DNA from: Ceriagrion tenellum
Lineage: Eukaryota > Arthropoda > Insecta > Odonata > Coenagrionidae
Length of the DNA: 64,000 nt
Direction of reading: 5' to 3'
Assembly (NCBI GenBank): GCA_963169105.1
Contig: OY720640.1
Span: forward strand, 114,872,085-114,936,084
The notes under the pieces are model-generated. The model did no database searches and was not told the origin of the DNA. It saw only the letters and a list, made by a program, of their open reading frames with translations. Positions within the stretch are counted from its first letter, which is position 1. Every line of letters begins with the position of its first letter. Made by a program: the position numbers and the translations under genes. Positions 44,750 to 57,439 of this stretch are shown piece after piece.

Positions 44750-45150
44750 TATAGCCCGATCTACATATTAATGTATCTTTCTTTATCTCCGTAAACGTCC
44801 TACACTTCTTAATCCCGCCCATGACACCAATTCTATTTCTCCCTCTACCCCGCTTGCCCGTCATCCCTACCTCTATAATGGCCTTCACCTAACCATCGCC
44901 CCTCATCACCTCTCCCGCACACTTAACCCGCTGCCTCCTGATCTCAACCAAAAAAGTCCTTCCCTAACGCACCGTACCGAGCACGTCTTCCATTCCGTCC
45001 GCCAAATCTTCTCGATCCTCCTTCGCATTCACATTTTAACCGTCTGTAGCCTAGTCTCGTCGTCATTTCTCACAGTTGTTGTTTCTCCTCAAAGCAAGGC
45101 CACTCTCTATATCAAGCCCTTCACCAACCTCTTCTCCATGTCCCTGTGCT
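44750..45150 (-). pseudogene. RTE-type LINE 3' end
   Basis: The minus strand reads FLVEIRRQRVKCAGEVMRGD and then KAIIEVGMTGKRGRGRNRIG, followed by VMGGIKKCRTFTEIKKD. It aligns block by block with LLNEILNRQSR...GKRGRGRKRIGFMD of the copy at 16300-16850. Upstream, the region equivalent to MEKVRWTE is a decayed MEDVLGTVR. Several stops, no palm domain. Inactive. Confidence 0.75.
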
Positions 45151-45656
45151 AAGTTGCCTTTATCAACTTCCTTCCTTAACTAAACATTTCGTTCACTAAC
45201 TAAGTTCTCCTCCTTGTATCTTTAGTGGGAAATACGGCAGTGTATTATTTCCTTCCGCGATAATAGTCTATTTTAATCGAGAACAACAAGAGATTAATTT
45301 TTGAAGGGAAAGATGTGATAACTGAAAGATGTAACCGCCTCTACAACGCAGCATCAGGAAGTCTTTATGGTAAATCTAAAGCTTTTTGCATTGTCATTAG
45401 CCATCATATTCCCTATTTTTTCATAGTTTTACACAAGCTCACGAGAAATCCCCACCGTAAAACGTGGTATATTAATATGCTCATCAAAAAGAGGTAGATT
45501 TTTTTAAATATGACGATGTTTCATAATTTTTCAGAAATAGTTTTCAAAAACATCTTTTTTCATAACAGCCGCTGGCACAAGACGATCACATATATTTCCG
45601 AATCCAAAATTGAAACCACAGCTTTTGAGCTTGCAGGCGTTCTATCGAGTCACCAT
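45151..45656. other. Unassigned sequence
   Basis: 45151-45230 may still belong to the RTE copy before it but is too diverged to align by eye. The rest is AT-rich; the frame at 45315-45497 has no recognised motif. Confidence 0.35.
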
Positions 45657-46915
45657 TCTACATATTCAAAATACCCTGCGAGCCGCCGCTTGGGCGTGTG
45701 GCAGGGAGTGCTAGGTCACCAGCCGTGGAAAGGTGTAAGTTTTTGGGAGATAAAATGGTGGCATGTATTATAGGAGTGTATTTAGTGGAGAACAATTTTT
45801 TTGTGGTTAGTTATTGTTCGCGGAAAGATTGAATTTTTGTATCTATCCATTCGGCAGTGTATTTCTCTTATTTTATCGCATCCGTCAGACCTACAGATCA
45901 AGTGAGGACTCATGAAATATTCTCTGTGTCGCTCTAAAAAATATCAGTTCCGAATTTATCAAGCAACCTAAGCCTAGCGTGTAGCCTCCGAGTTGCTAGG
46001 GGCTCCCACCTTAATACCTTTATAAGTTTTAAGACACTATATGTACGCTCGTAGCAGTTTTTGACGAAGCGCGCTGCTTTCCTATGTATTTAATTAATCT
46101 TTATGACCAGGGTTCCAAATGCTCGCGGCGTACTCGAGGTGTGGCCTAACCAGAGCAAAGTAGCATCTCGCTTTGACTTTTTCATCCGGGGACCTTCCTA
46201 TTATACGCTTAACAAAACCTAGTTTCTTTAACGCTGTGCCACATAAGTTTTGTATGTGTAATCCCCACGATACATCAGAAGTTAAGGTAATTCCAAGATA
46301 TTTTACAGTATATGAAGATTTTATGTTTACTCCACCCACAGTATAGGTTTTATACATTATTGTCTTGACTTTCGCAGGAAGTAAAATGTGGTAGATTTGC
46401 TGATATTTAATTCTAACCCCCACTCCTGGCACCACGAATGAACGTTGTTAAGTTCCCATGACAGAGCTTCAAAGTCCGCGTCTACGCTCATTTCACGTTA
46501 GATAAAAGCATCGTCTGAAAAAATCTTAATTTACTGCTAACTCTAAAAATTAGGTCATTTATAAAACAATGGATAAAAAAGGGATAGATCACACTTCTTT
46601 GAGGAGTACCGGATGTGACTTCAACCATATCAGAGCTAAAGCCATCAATAACGACTTTTTGTTTTCGATCCCTGAGAAAGACACATCCAATTCACTATTT
46701 TTCTATTAACTCCACATGATTGTAATTTATAAATGAGTTTTTTGTCAGGGACGTTGTCAAATATTGCTTCCGTTGCCATAAACTTACCAGATTTGGTGTT
46801 CAAATTACGAACAAGGGATCCCAACGCGCAAGCTTCCGATGTCAGCCTCGTATGATTTATACCAGTCCTTAAACTTATGCAGTCCTCTTTTCTGGCCCCG
46901 TAAATCAAACCACTC
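45657..46915 (-). pseudogene. Jockey/CR1-type LINE, longest copy with RT palm
   Basis: The minus strand runs from ACALGSLVRNLNTKSGKFMA and AIFDNVPDKKLIYKLQSCGV (palm) through VIDGFSSDMVEVTSGTPQRS. Next comes an FSDDA box (46507-46521, shifted frame) in place of FADDA, then VKYLGITLTSDVSWGLHIQN. The next block is KKLGFVKRIIGRSPDEKVKA, then CYFALVRPHLEYAASIWNPG, ending in the untranslated region with accctgcgagccgccgc. This is the standard block order of Jockey/CR1-group reverse transcriptases. The two catalytic aspartates are still encoded, but several frameshifts separate the open pieces (46645-46908 and 46094-46435). The endonuclease and ORF1 are absent. At 1.25 kb it is the reference copy of the family here. 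Confidence 0.85.
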
Positions 46916-48744
46916 TAAGATTTGGAAAATATCGGAATTCAGAGGAAAACTAAAGTAGATATAATATCAGAGCTCGCTCCATATTGCAATAAGTCCGGCG
47001 TATGGTGAACTAAAACATGGTCGCATATATTCATGTATTATGAAATTACTTTCATCTTATTGATTATGTGTTGCGTTGGTGCACATCCATGGTCCAATAT
47101 ACATCTTTGAATAAATAATCATTAATAGTGCAATTTTAAATCAGGTAATGAGCAACACGCTCCCTAAGTACGTGACAGTTTCGTGAGGCTATTTTATCTT
47201 AAGAGAATAAGGATTTTTAAATGTTCAAATGACACTTTAATTAACTAAAATTTCTTTTTTTGCGGTCGAAAGTGCTATTTTCGTTTTCACTTTTTTTACT
47301 GTGACATGTGCGTATTTTTTCGGATGAATACGGTCAAATTTTCCCAGAATCCATATTTCATATCGCAGAAAAGATTTCTTGGAAATAATAAAATGTCGAC
47401 TGTAAAAAATAATGTTTATTGGGGTTAATAACTAATTATGAAACAGAAACGCACAAAAATACACGCCCCAGGAGTTGCTCGAGCTCTCAGTTTAAAATCA
47501 AAATTTTACCAAGTCGGCATATTCTGCGAGTCCCTTTTATACCTCAGTGATGCAAATCGCTTTGCTATCTTGTGTGCAAATTTTTTGTTTACGCAATCAC
47601 GCGGGGAGCGAAAAGCTCTCGTCCCAGGGTAAAGTGGTAGGCCTTCCGGCAACTTTTTCCGCCATGTTTACTTAACGGGAAAATGCAGATGTCGTGCAAC
47701 TTCACCGTTTGAAGCGATAAAGCCACGTGATGGCCCAGGGATGTTTATCGCCCCGCAGTCTTGACCTCAGCGTAAAATCTTGTTGACGCGTTCCTCTGGT
47801 GAAACACTGAATATTTTTTCCGGGTCTAATAAAAATGCCCGTTTTGTCATTCCGTCGAACTTCATTTTCTGTCCTGCATTGGCGGAAAATATAAAAGGGT
47901 TTGAGCGCATGTACTTCGTGAGCATAAAAAACCTTGGCTCTCACTGGATAGAGTAAACGTATGATAAACTGAACACAGAGGAAACGGGCATGCTTACCCT
48001 TTCGATCATTCCAACGAGAATGGAAATAAAAGGATGAACTGCGCCTGAAGGACGTGACGGCACTAAGGTTACCTACTATTCCGGATCCTCTGGGAAGCCC
48101 CCAGAATCGGAAAAGGATTTCAAAATGCCTTGCCTTTCATACTGAGAGACGTTTCCTCCCGATTTCAGTTTGAATATAACCAATAAATTGATCTAATGCA
48201 TGTTATCGATTGCTGCGATTCATAATTGGTACTCGCGCTCAAACTGCTACTAATTTGAATGAATGAATGATAATGAATGTATTAATCTTGGACGTGATGT
48301 CCTATAAAATCAGGAAACAAATTACATCAAAAAGTAAATCATGAAAGCAACACTATACAAACATAATTGTTGTGTGGGAACACCAAATGACCACAAAGGA
48401 GAGTAGTCCTTCATTACATGAATAATTACATAATTTAATTGATTATGGTAAAAACACATAATAGAACTAGGTAACAATTGTAATTATATCAACATATAAA
48501 TATAATTGAGAACGAAAAATATAAATAAACCATTCTCTCTCATTCAAACTCTCATTATAATGGCAATGATGGACAAAAAATGGCAACAATTCAAGAGATA
48601 GAAATACTAATAAAGAAAGATACATTTGATAAAGTAGCATATGAATTATATAAGGCATTTTGTCAAAAGCTACAGATCATAGACTGGATTTATTTTATCT
48701 TGGGAGCATTTTTTTATCATTTACACGATAAATATCACGCAATG
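46916..48744. other. Unassigned sequence
   Basis: Mostly AT-rich. A CG-richer stretch at 47440-47950 is open on the plus strand at 47438-47632 and on the minus strand at 47702-47944 (MRAKVFYAHEVHALKPFYIF onward); neither matches a known family. A short gaatgaatgaatgataatg run lies near 48257-48275. Confidence 0.35.
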
Positions 48745-48954
48745 CACAAATGTTTATTTGTATTTTTCGGGTGCTCGCCGCGTAGCATCATTTTTGTGGA
48801 CTATTGTTTCGCTGGAATACTAGTCGGCGATGTCCGATGATGCCGAATGGAATGCAGGCGAAACGGTCGTCCACAAAAATGCTGCAACGCGGGGAGAACC
48901 CTAAAATACAAAAAAAAACAAGAAAACCATGGAAACCTTCGTAACAATGAATAA
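48741..48954. mobile_element. Palindromic element with hammerhead-like core
   Basis: Inverted arms of about 56 nt (48759-48814 and 48855-48910) include tgtatttt...cgggtgctcgccgcg against cgcggggagaaccc...aaaataca. A 44-nt tail follows, and caatgcacaaatgt / caatgaataaatgt (about 48741-48754 and 48936-48954) may be a diverged target duplication (12 of 14 bases). The plan is the same as at 23134 and 27715. The arms have several mismatches, so the copy is older. Confidence 0.6.
48834..48868 (+). ncRNA. Hammerhead-like motif
   Basis: Core CCGATGA (48834-48840; U4 changed to C), extra T, stem II GCC/GGC (48842-48844 with 48857-48859), GAAAC (48860-48864), one-base loop, GTC (48866-48868). The opposite arm (minus strand) keeps GAAAC and GTC but has lost the core. 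Confidence 0.5.
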
Positions 48955-50160
48955 ATGTATCCCAACGCTTCGTTTTTTAATTTATTGGCACAATTATGGT
49001 ATAAGATATGACTTGAACGCAACTACATACGCTATAATGATTATAACATAATAATGATACAATAATGATATAAAATTTTGATTTCTTACTGATGAATTTG
49101 GTCCTCCTTGCCATTGTCTGATGGTTCTTACAGAAAATTGATTAAGTGCGCTTAAATTAACTTTCTATTAGCTTATAATTTATATATTTTAGATATTGGG
49201 ACGTTAGGCATCAGTTAATGTGATGACGTATAGGGATGAAAAAGTGTATACCCATGATTAACATTCTTTAACTGGTACTACTTTTTCATTACACATTTGT
49301 GTCAAAATTTACCTGATAGAAAACCTCTGATACTCAGATATTCATGCTACGAAACCTACGTTGTCTTACAAAAACTTACACCTGGATGCTTGAAATGAGG
49401 TACGCTCTTCTGTCTTCTGTCTTTTAATGCATTCATGTCGGATATTTTCTACGTAAACTGTTACCTCCCGTGACAACAGTTTTGGGAAGTAATAGAAATT
49501 AATGTGTCATGGAAAATGCTTTTAAAAAGTAGGTTTAAAAAAGCCTTTACATTTACTTTGTTACGCGTGAACCGACTCCATTCAGACAACGAATCAAATT
49601 TATTACGGATATATTCGTTTATGTCACCGGAGAGTTAGAGCTGAAGATGCCGATGCCGGCGTATTTGCGGACCTCGGACCCTATCGCGTGGATAAACCTC
49701 ACGGGAAATTCACTTCGACAGCTGGGTTGAGTAATTGGTTGGCTCCTCTGCCCGTCATCTCGGAGATTCCGTCGGAAAATCTAGGTCAAGTTGCCGCGTA
49801 TTTAAAGATATTGCGGGGTGGTCAAGCAAGCTTTACGATTATATAGCGGGGAGACAGGTATGATCCTGAGGATATGAATGGAAAATTTTCTTATTCACAC
49901 TTAACGAAAAATCTCTGACATCATTTGATGCAACCTTGGTTTGATTGTTACTGTATGATCTTCACCAAAAATTTTCCTCATTATTCATATTGCCTTGACC
50001 TGTTTTGATGGTCATTTTGTTAGAAGAAGGATGTTATTGGTGTCAACCCTTTTACTTTTGAAAATATGAAGGTGCAATTAGATTATTTGAAAATATCATT
50101 CCTAGAGACATTTTTCACTTCAAAAAGTGGATTTATTGGCACAAAAACTTTAAAATTGGT
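48955..50160. other. Unassigned sequence
   Basis: AT-rich except 49620-49810, which is CG-richer without an open frame. No repeats or genes recognised. Confidence 0.4.
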
Positions 50161-50161
50161 T

Positions 50162-50212
50162 TTATTTATTATAATGAAACGTTTCAACTGAGCTAGCTCA
50201 GTTATTCTTAGA
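50162..50212 (-). ncRNA. Hammerhead-like motif, degenerate core
   Basis: On the minus strand an 18-nt perfect palindrome, aactgagctagctcagtt, sits where stem II would be. It is followed directly by GAAACGTTTC and an ataataaataaaacc tail like that of the PLE copy at 3880. The core upstream reads CTAAGAA, so G5 and G8 are changed and activity is unlikely. Probably an old PLE tail. Confidence 0.35.
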
Positions 50213-51989
50213 AAATTCCGTATCACGAAAAGATCTCATGGGCATCCGGACAGATGGATCATTTTAAAAATTGTTCTAAGTGTTTGTAGAAGATTCTGCA
50301 TATTTGTCTGCCTTTCAATTTTGAAGAATTGACGATAAATATATTTTTTATTTTATAATGCTAATTATATACTTTATAAATGTTACCAATGATAAAACTT
50401 GTTAAAAAGAATTAGTTGCATTTAGTTTTCATTTTTCACCCCTTTTGAGTGCCTTTTTAATGTTATTAGTTGTTTTGGATGCGATGGGCATCTTTTATCC
50501 TCCTTGTAAATACACCTGTACTTGAGGATACAGATTAAATCAGAAGTATTGTCATTACTCATTGAGATTAATTCACAAGGCCATACTTTTGCTACAGATC
50601 AGCATCATATGGCAAAATCACCAACATTTTAAATACGGGAGTAACCAGCAATAGCTGTGTTGGTCTTGATGATGCAATTTGACGAGTGAATTTAACTCTC
50701 GATTTTCTTTATCTTTGCCTTCATTGCTTTCGAGTGCAGCGAAACGGAGACCCTATGATCCGGTTTTATAATCTCTAGTAAATACTTTCTCAATATTGAA
50801 AACGATTATCGTATATTCTCCCGTTCATAATGACTACTTCAACTAACCGTCTTAACTTCCGTTATTCACGATATCCGAATTTTTGTTAACGCCAAGTTAA
50901 AATTGCCCTGCAGTTAGCATTACCAGATATTATAAAACTACGCGATGGAAAGTAATTTTCGTGGCACAAAAGTATTAGATTACATCATGACAGGTTGCAA
51001 AAAAGTCATTGTTCGGGTGTCATGGACTTAAATTTATTTTTGACAGTAATCCTCCCCATTTTTCATGATCGAGCGAAGAATTTGTTTTTTATAAACTATC
51101 AGTACCATCGATTTATTATTTATTCATCCCATTTATTATGATGCTTTTGACTTCATAGGACGAAAAAACATTTATCCAGAGCAAATTTGAATATAATTAC
51201 GCTTCGTAATTTTTTTAGAGAAAAAGTGTATCTAACTATTATTTTTTCTTCTTATTTCTTCTAAGGCGTAAAGGGCAGCTGATACCTCGTGCATACAAGG
51301 GAAGGCCGGCCGTCATCCCACATCGTCACCCATTCCACTTCTTCGCCTCACAAGGGTGAGTGTGGTAAACTCCTTCTCCGGGCTCGATCCATTTATTTTC
51401 ATTTCCAACCTTTCTTTGCCTTTTTTTGTTTTTCCCGCGTTCCTGTTTCAGTCTCCCAGCAGTCTTTTACGTGCATCACCGCCAGTTTTCTTGGGGGAAA
51501 AATTCCCTTTTTCAGAGGGCCGTGCACATCACACGCGCAGCGATACAAATCCTGGGCGCAAAATTACATTGCCATCGTTCGTGAACGTGGAAAAAATTTT
51601 CGACGCATTTCCATCGCAAGATGTTTATTTTTTCGTCTATACTCGCCAGATTGAATGCACCAGACTTTAGGCTTCCGCGTGCTTATCCTTGAATATTGAC
51701 GTGTGGCTTTTTGCGGTAGAGGCAGTGAGACGTTTCTGCATTGGAGGCTGTGCATCGCTTTGTGAAAGAGTTCTTTGTAATCTGTTTTATTCTGTGTGAT
51801 TGCTCAAGGATATGTTCCCTGAAATCTATTCTGCTTCTCCTTTTCAACCGTAGTAGACCCCACTGGCAAACATGAAATTTTTTCAGAAAAAAATAAGAGA
51901 AAAATATAAGGTTTCAAGGCCTAAAGTACTTTATCAATATCTATTATCAATAGCTATTACATTATTTTATTGTAAGAAGCACCATCAGA
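50213..51989. other. Unassigned sequence
   Basis: AT-rich up to about 51240. 51285-51680 is CG-richer and open in two plus-strand frames (51289-51654 and 51356-51670). An acceptor-like ttcctgtttcag ends at about 51452. No protein family is recognised and coding remains unproven. Confidence 0.3.
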
Positions 51990-52360
51990 TATGGGGGTGA
52001 GATATGACGGATACATAAACAAATGCTAAATGCTACGGATATAGATTACTGGAGAAGATCTGCGGGTATATCCAGACGAGAAAGAATCACGAATGAGAGA
52101 ATTAGAAATATAATGGGAGTCACCCGCAATAGTCGATGACATTACAAAACAGCTTGTGTGGAATGGTCACATACAACGAGATTACCTAAGCAAATTTTAA
52201 TGTTGAATCCATAAGGCAGAAAAATAAGGGAAAAGCCGAGAGTCAGTTGTAGAGAAGGAATGGAAAGGCAATCAGAGAAAAGCAGTTGCCGGAAAGACTG
52301 TGGATGATTAGAGATTAATGGCGGTTGGGCATCGGATAGCGACGTAGTATGATACAAAAC
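51990..52360 (+). pseudogene. LINE 3' end (DYWRRSA family)
   Basis: The plus strand reads LNATDIDYWRRSAGISRRER, ITNERIRNIMGVTR and VEWSHTTRLPKQILMLNP, then GRKIREKPRVSCREGMERQ and GWASDSD. This order is that of the C-terminal tail of an abundant insect endonuclease/reverse transcriptase LINE, whose tail has D-x-WRRSAR, W-GHV-R, GRRKRGRP and WRLGIGRR. It is a lineage different from the other RTE-type ends here. Stops and shifts are frequent; only the last 120 codons remain. Confidence 0.7.
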
Positions 52361-53269
52361 CAAATACATATATGATAGCTTTTATTTAGCTTCTCAATGG
52401 ATAAAGAGAAGAAAATGTCCAAAATATCTTTTTTTGGTATTATATGTAAGATTCTGTCTCCATTTCCAATCTTTTTACGATTTAACTTCATTTGGTCATA
52501 TATAATTCTCTGAGAAAGCATTAATAATATACTATTAGCCCGAATTGTCAGTTTTAGTGGTCTAATTCCCACCCCTGCCTTCCCGGAAGTCGCGGGTGCA
52601 TAATCCACGTGGTTTCTGGCCATAAAGCCTTTGCTTTTCTAACTATGAAATAAATAGGCAGTAATTGGTAAACGCTGTTGAAGAAATAATTGTTAAGCGC
52701 ATGAAACATTCAGTTCTCCCCATCATACGAGCGATTGAATGTAGGCGAAAATAGAAAAAAGTTTGGTGACAGCACCAAATGCTGATAAATCGCACTTATT
52801 TAAAGCCATCAGTTAGACATGATTGTTTTTTTTGCGAGAAACTGAGAGCCATTTCATAGCTCTTGGGGAATTTCAAGGATAAAGACTCTCTTACTGGGGT
52901 GTTATTGATGGAAGAGTGATTTTCCCGGATAAATGGAATCCGTGCAGAAGGACTCTGTTAAGTGATTCTGAGGGATAATTAAATGGAGTTCATAGTCTGG
53001 GGAAACTAAGAGGGGAAATCCTTTATTTATCAATACTGGCGGATATCCGTTGAAATTCAATTGGGAAAGAAAACATTCGACGCGATGTATCGTTCACAAA
53101 AAAAACCTTTCGATTTTCGGCTGAAAGTGTATTTGCAGATATAAAGATACTATGAAAGCTCTACACAATAATCACATTATTCGTAGTTTATAATGCACAC
53201 GAATTTTGAAGTTTATATTTCTATTGGAATAAAAACTTGTTTTATCAACTCATTCCTTTTAATGGTCTC
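52361..53269. other. Unassigned sequence with a tRNA-like patch
   Basis: 52545-52640 contains gttttagtggtctaattccc and gtcgcgggtgcataatcc, which resemble A- and B-box regions of the SINE at 12701 but are too diverged to assign firmly. Nothing else is recognised. Confidence 0.35.
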
Positions 53270-53430
53270 ACATTTTGGCACGAGGGTTACGGGTTCGAGT
53301 CCCACCTGGGCAGAAAATTATCTGCCCAGGACATGGGTGTTTGTTTAATGAGTTACATGTAAGAGAGGGCTTGACAGCCCTAATATCGCTCAGAAATAAA
53401 CAAGACATTATAAAAAAAAGACGACATTAT
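53270..53430 (+). repeat. tRNA-derived SINE, 5'-truncated
   Basis: Starts inside the tRNA-like head with gggttacgggttcgagtccc and shares gaaaattatctgcccaggac, acatgggtgtttgt and ctaatatcgctcagaaataa with the copy at 12701-12898. The A box is missing, so it cannot be transcribed from its own promoter. Confidence 0.75.
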
Positions 53431-54469
53431 CAGCACCACCCTACCTAATGAAGTCTATTGTTTAAATGAGAGGTAATTCAATGAATTAAATTATGAATAT
53501 TCATTTTTTAGACAGTTAAAATAATATCGAATAACTAAATTAAATGCTACATTATTCAACTCGTGCGTTTATGAAAATATGAAAATTCCCTACCAACATA
53601 TTATACTCAAGTCCTTAAAAAAAACAAAGGAAGGAAACCTTGCACTAAATTCAATGCTTTACTTACAGGAGTTAAAATCTGGCTGAACATGGGTACAAAC
53701 AATTAATATCTTTTTGCAGTTAGTACTATTTGAAGCAGACATTTTGTTGCATCCTCTATTTATGAGAACTTTTCCTGGCATGCCAGACGTCTCCTTCAAT
53801 CGAAATATAAAAATGGTGAAAATAAAGAACAGACAAACGTAAAGAAACATTCTCTTTCATATGAATAACATTCTACGCCAGTTTTTTCACCTTGACATAT
53901 TAATAGAATAAAATAGCCATTGTTAGCCTTCAAGTCCCTGTCTCGGATGATTGTCACAAAGATGAAAGTGTTGGCAAGTCAAAGAAATGATGAAAAAGCC
54001 GACGTAAACTAATATTTCGCTCGTCGGCGGATGACTCCCTTCTTTTTGTTTCTCATCCAATGCGCGTCCTTTTCATCCCATCCATTTCCTCTACAGCGGC
54101 CGCAATTTCGTCGCTCATATGTTATGTATTTACTCGGACGGTCGCTCGATCACCTTCTCTCCTCATTCACCGGGCTGCTCTAATCCCAGGCCGACTCAAT
54201 ACCTGGGAGGGATCTTATCGCTACGGGAATCCGCAAGTAAAATCCCTCGCCCGAAATGCCCAAGCATAGTGGCGCTTAGTAAGTAAAACAAGCAAAATCC
54301 TCCGCTCCGTGTTTTATCCTTTCCCCCCAATTCTCATTTTTCTCCGTTAAAACGTACCGTCTTTATGTATAGTTTTGGAATGAAATAAAAAGCAAACCAA
54401 GTTTTATTTTTTTCCAGCCCAGTAACAGTGATTTAAATGTTAGAAATCCAGGTGGGGCATTCAACTTCT
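53431..54469. other. Unassigned sequence with CG-richer patch
   Basis: 54060-54265 is CG-richer and open on the plus strand (69 codons, MRVLFIPSISSTAAAISSL), no family. The rest is AT-rich. Confidence 0.35.
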
Positions 54470-54600
54470 TGGACCCAAATAAGCCCAAAAATTAGTCTGT
54501 TCTAGAAACCCCCCACACACCCAGCATATTTATGTTGGTTACAATTGTAACTATCAATAATTCAACTTCTTGGACCAAAATATTATTAAATAATATTCCT
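54470..54600 (+). repeat. PLE 3' UTR-like fragment with short direct repeat
   Basis: attcaacttcttggacc occurs at about 54458-54474 and 54560-54576. Between them, caaaaattagtctgttctag, an aaaccccccac run and gtaactatcaataa match 55575-55635 (caaaaattagtttgttctcg, gtaactatcaataa). It is probably a detached piece of the same PLE 3' untranslated region. Confidence 0.5.
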
Positions 54601-55329
54601 AATTTCATAGCTTTTAAGCTTTCCTATTCGTTTAACTGGCCTCTTTATCACACGAAATAATGCAATACTGAGTAGGGTTCATAAAATAAGTGCTTCTTAT
54701 ACTAAGACTTGGAGCATAATTGAGAAAGTAACATGGGTGGTGAAGAAAGAAAATGAGAAAGTATTGCGTGAGAGGAAATTAACTGAAGAGATTCCAAGGA
54801 GGAAGGGGAAATAAAGGGTGTAGTCGAAGCCAATGGAGGGGTGAATTGGAGTGCCCTAAAGAATGTGTCGATTTGGGGAAAAAATGAGAAAAAGCTGCGG
54901 AGGAAATAAAGTGGTAATGTTATTCGGCATTAAGAGAGAAATGGAAAAGTAATAGAAAAAATTAATTTTTATGACGATGCCGTGACTAGCGACGTCATCC
55001 ATTAACGGAGACACCCGCAAGTTCATACAAGTGCGAAATTTGACGTAGGAAAAATCATCCACCTTGAAGAGAACTCAGGTTGATGTGAAGTCTCGCGTAA
55101 AAGTTAATATCCTTAGGATGGTTTGGGGACAACCCTGTGACGTAGAGAATACACATAAAGTTTTCAGAATCAACCTTTAGCGTAAAAACGCCTAATTTTG
55201 TCCCTTTATGTTTTCCTATGGGATAAGCAACATTTTGTTGCACTTCAATGATAATTCTGCCTTCTAATCAATTTTATTGGCTACATGGTTACAGTGATGC
55301 AATTTCTAGACGTACTTTGACTATTTTTT
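54601..55329. other. Unassigned sequence
   Basis: 54730-54950 is purine-rich. Minus-strand frames at 54856-55062 and 55055-55243 have no recognised family. Confidence 0.35.
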
Positions 55330-55740
55330 CGATAAACTACCATTGACGTATAAACCTTACACCCTCAGGCGTCACGTTGTGGAAGTATTTTATCCCCGAA
55401 ATTCTTCATGTCCTACCAAAAGGTTTAAAGATGGATGCGTTGGAGCAAATGGAAATTATCAGAGAGTCAAGCAACCTTTGCAACGAGTTTCTTTTTCCGC
55501 ACCCCTCCCCACTCCTTTCCGAAGAAACCTCCCTTTTTACAAGCCCCTAACCTGTGCTTCCCTGCCTTTCCACCCAAAAATTAGTTTGTTCTCGAAACTC
55601 CCCTGCCCTCCAGTTACTATCGTAACTATCAATAAATAACATGTAAACAATTATACCTGGCGATGCAGCAAGCTGCGAAACGCGTAGTACATTATTAAAT
55701 ATTAGTGGAAAAGAATAACGATTGTTTAATATGGATTCAA
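55330..55740 (+). mobile_element. Third Penelope-like 3' end
   Basis: One plus frame reads KILHVLPKGLKMDALEQMEI and IRESSNLCNEFLF, matching the C-terminal block ISEVLHIQCKGHKLDYLDNLEI of the copy at 4020-4289. A C/T-rich untranslated stretch (55495-55640) with ctatcaataaataac follows, then a hammerhead-like motif (55656-55690) and a tail. The upstream nuclease and reverse transcriptase are not recognisable. This is the clearest second example of the coding end, untranslated region and hammerhead in the order expected for a PLE. Confidence 0.7.
55656..55690 (+). ncRNA. Hammerhead-like motif
   Basis: Core CTGGCGA (A6 changed to G), extra T, perfect stem II GCAG/CTGC with loop CAAG, GAAAC, two-base loop GC, GTA. 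Stem III is AC/GT. H17 is A, which a hammerhead tolerates. A decayed sister lies at 8403-8433. Confidence 0.6.
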
Positions 55741-57439
55741 GTAACATTTACCTGGTAGCAAGATTAAAACCTCTCTGGAAACTTCGACAGGAAAGTCGGT
55801 TGAGGTAGATTTGATGGATTGACGTGGTAATGTGCTGGTCGTACGGATACAGAAGGTACGGATAGAGAAGGACAGATAAAGGGGAGTATGATGGATAAGC
55901 GGGCCAGGGGAATAATACGAATACATTTTTATTTACGGATCGGTAAGAAAGGTGGACTCACGCAAAGTCAAAGGAAGGAATCATGTCGGAGGACATGGAC
56001 TTACAACTCTTTTAACTCTCCTCCATTTTAATCCATCATAACTGGGATTTTTTAATTTTCTAAGAACTACGGAACTAGGCTCGCAGTAACTTGAACGGAG
56101 TGAATTTCACACAATTGGATTTTTTTAATCTTTTAATCCAAATTAACTGCTCACCATTATATAGCAAATAAACATATTCTCCTACGATAATTGGAATAAA
56201 AATATTGCTATGTGTTCATCAAGCCAACAAATTTTACTCTCTTTGACAGTTAATTTCCCTGGATATTATGAGTTATCCTCGTATAGTAAAGTTACTAGGA
56301 TAATGCTACACATATTTTACCATTTTTAGAATAATTCAGTGCCCATTAGGTTATTCCTTAAGGATTTTTTGATGGCTGACATTAGATAGGTGGTAAAAAT
56401 GTTCTAAATTAAAGTTTTTTATTAGATCGTAATGCCTAGAAAAATTTCATCAACTACATATATTCCCAATCGTTGTCAGAATTTTTCCGTCCATTTTTAT
56501 AGTTCAGCAATGATGGTCCCGATGGACAAACACAGGCCTCATGTTAAGGAAGCTCCAGTAGAAAATTTGAGCCCAATTCTCAGATTAAAATGCTACCATA
56601 GCTTTAATATGGTGAATTTGGATATATTAGGATCACGATAGTTGTCGTAGAAAATCAGCAAGTTTGGTATGATGTACCTCAATCCTCGTAAAAATAAATT
56701 TGGACGTCAATTCTGTTTGGTTTCTCTTTTAATTTTGAACGTTTCTAGGATTATAACTCCATATTAGGCTCGCCTGTGGCTATAATCTAGAGGGAAATTT
56801 TGTTTTTATCTCAATTTCCAATGACCAGTGAACGTTGATGACTGGTCAATCACATATGCCTCAGTACATCCTGGGCTTACATCTGAATTGGGGGCAACGC
56901 ATTTCAAATGAATACGGCCGCTGAGGTAATCATCGGAAATAAAGCTAATCGTTCACCTTAATCCCGTAATTCGGTTGAAGTGCGTCAATGAATTTCAATT
57001 TTCGAAGTCAGAGATGAACCTTAAATCACATCATTAATCGCGGAGCTATTACATGAAGATTAAACGCTTAAAGTATCGTCTCTATAACACATACATCCAG
57101 GCTACGCGTTCTTTTAGTGGTCAATGAAGGCAACATTCAGTAATCCGTAGTTTCGGGCCTAATTCCGTAGGCTTGCTTCGACTTAACGAAAAATGAGGGC
57201 ACTTTTGAGTGAAAAAGTGAAATACACCACCAATCAGTAAAAAATATATACTCGAGTAGCTGAAAATGTTGAAACCATGAAAATTTATGGCCTGCTCATG
57301 AAAATAAGTAAATAATTGAAACAAAAATGTTGTTTGTTTGAGTATTCTACCAGCTGATTAGTAGGTTTTTGGACAGATTTTATCCTACTGGATCATTTTT
57401 TAGCTAAGATTCCCATGAATGACACACCGTCAGATCCCT
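55741..57439. other. Unassigned sequence
   Basis: AT-rich, without recognised repeats. A plus frame at 56432-56641 (69 codons, MPRKISSTTYIPNRCQNFSV) has no family match. Confidence 0.35.

Noticed and set aside
51356..51670. Protein-coding exon after ttcctgtttcag
   Set aside because: Two overlapping frames are open without family match or donor. Evidence is too thin beyond a mention.
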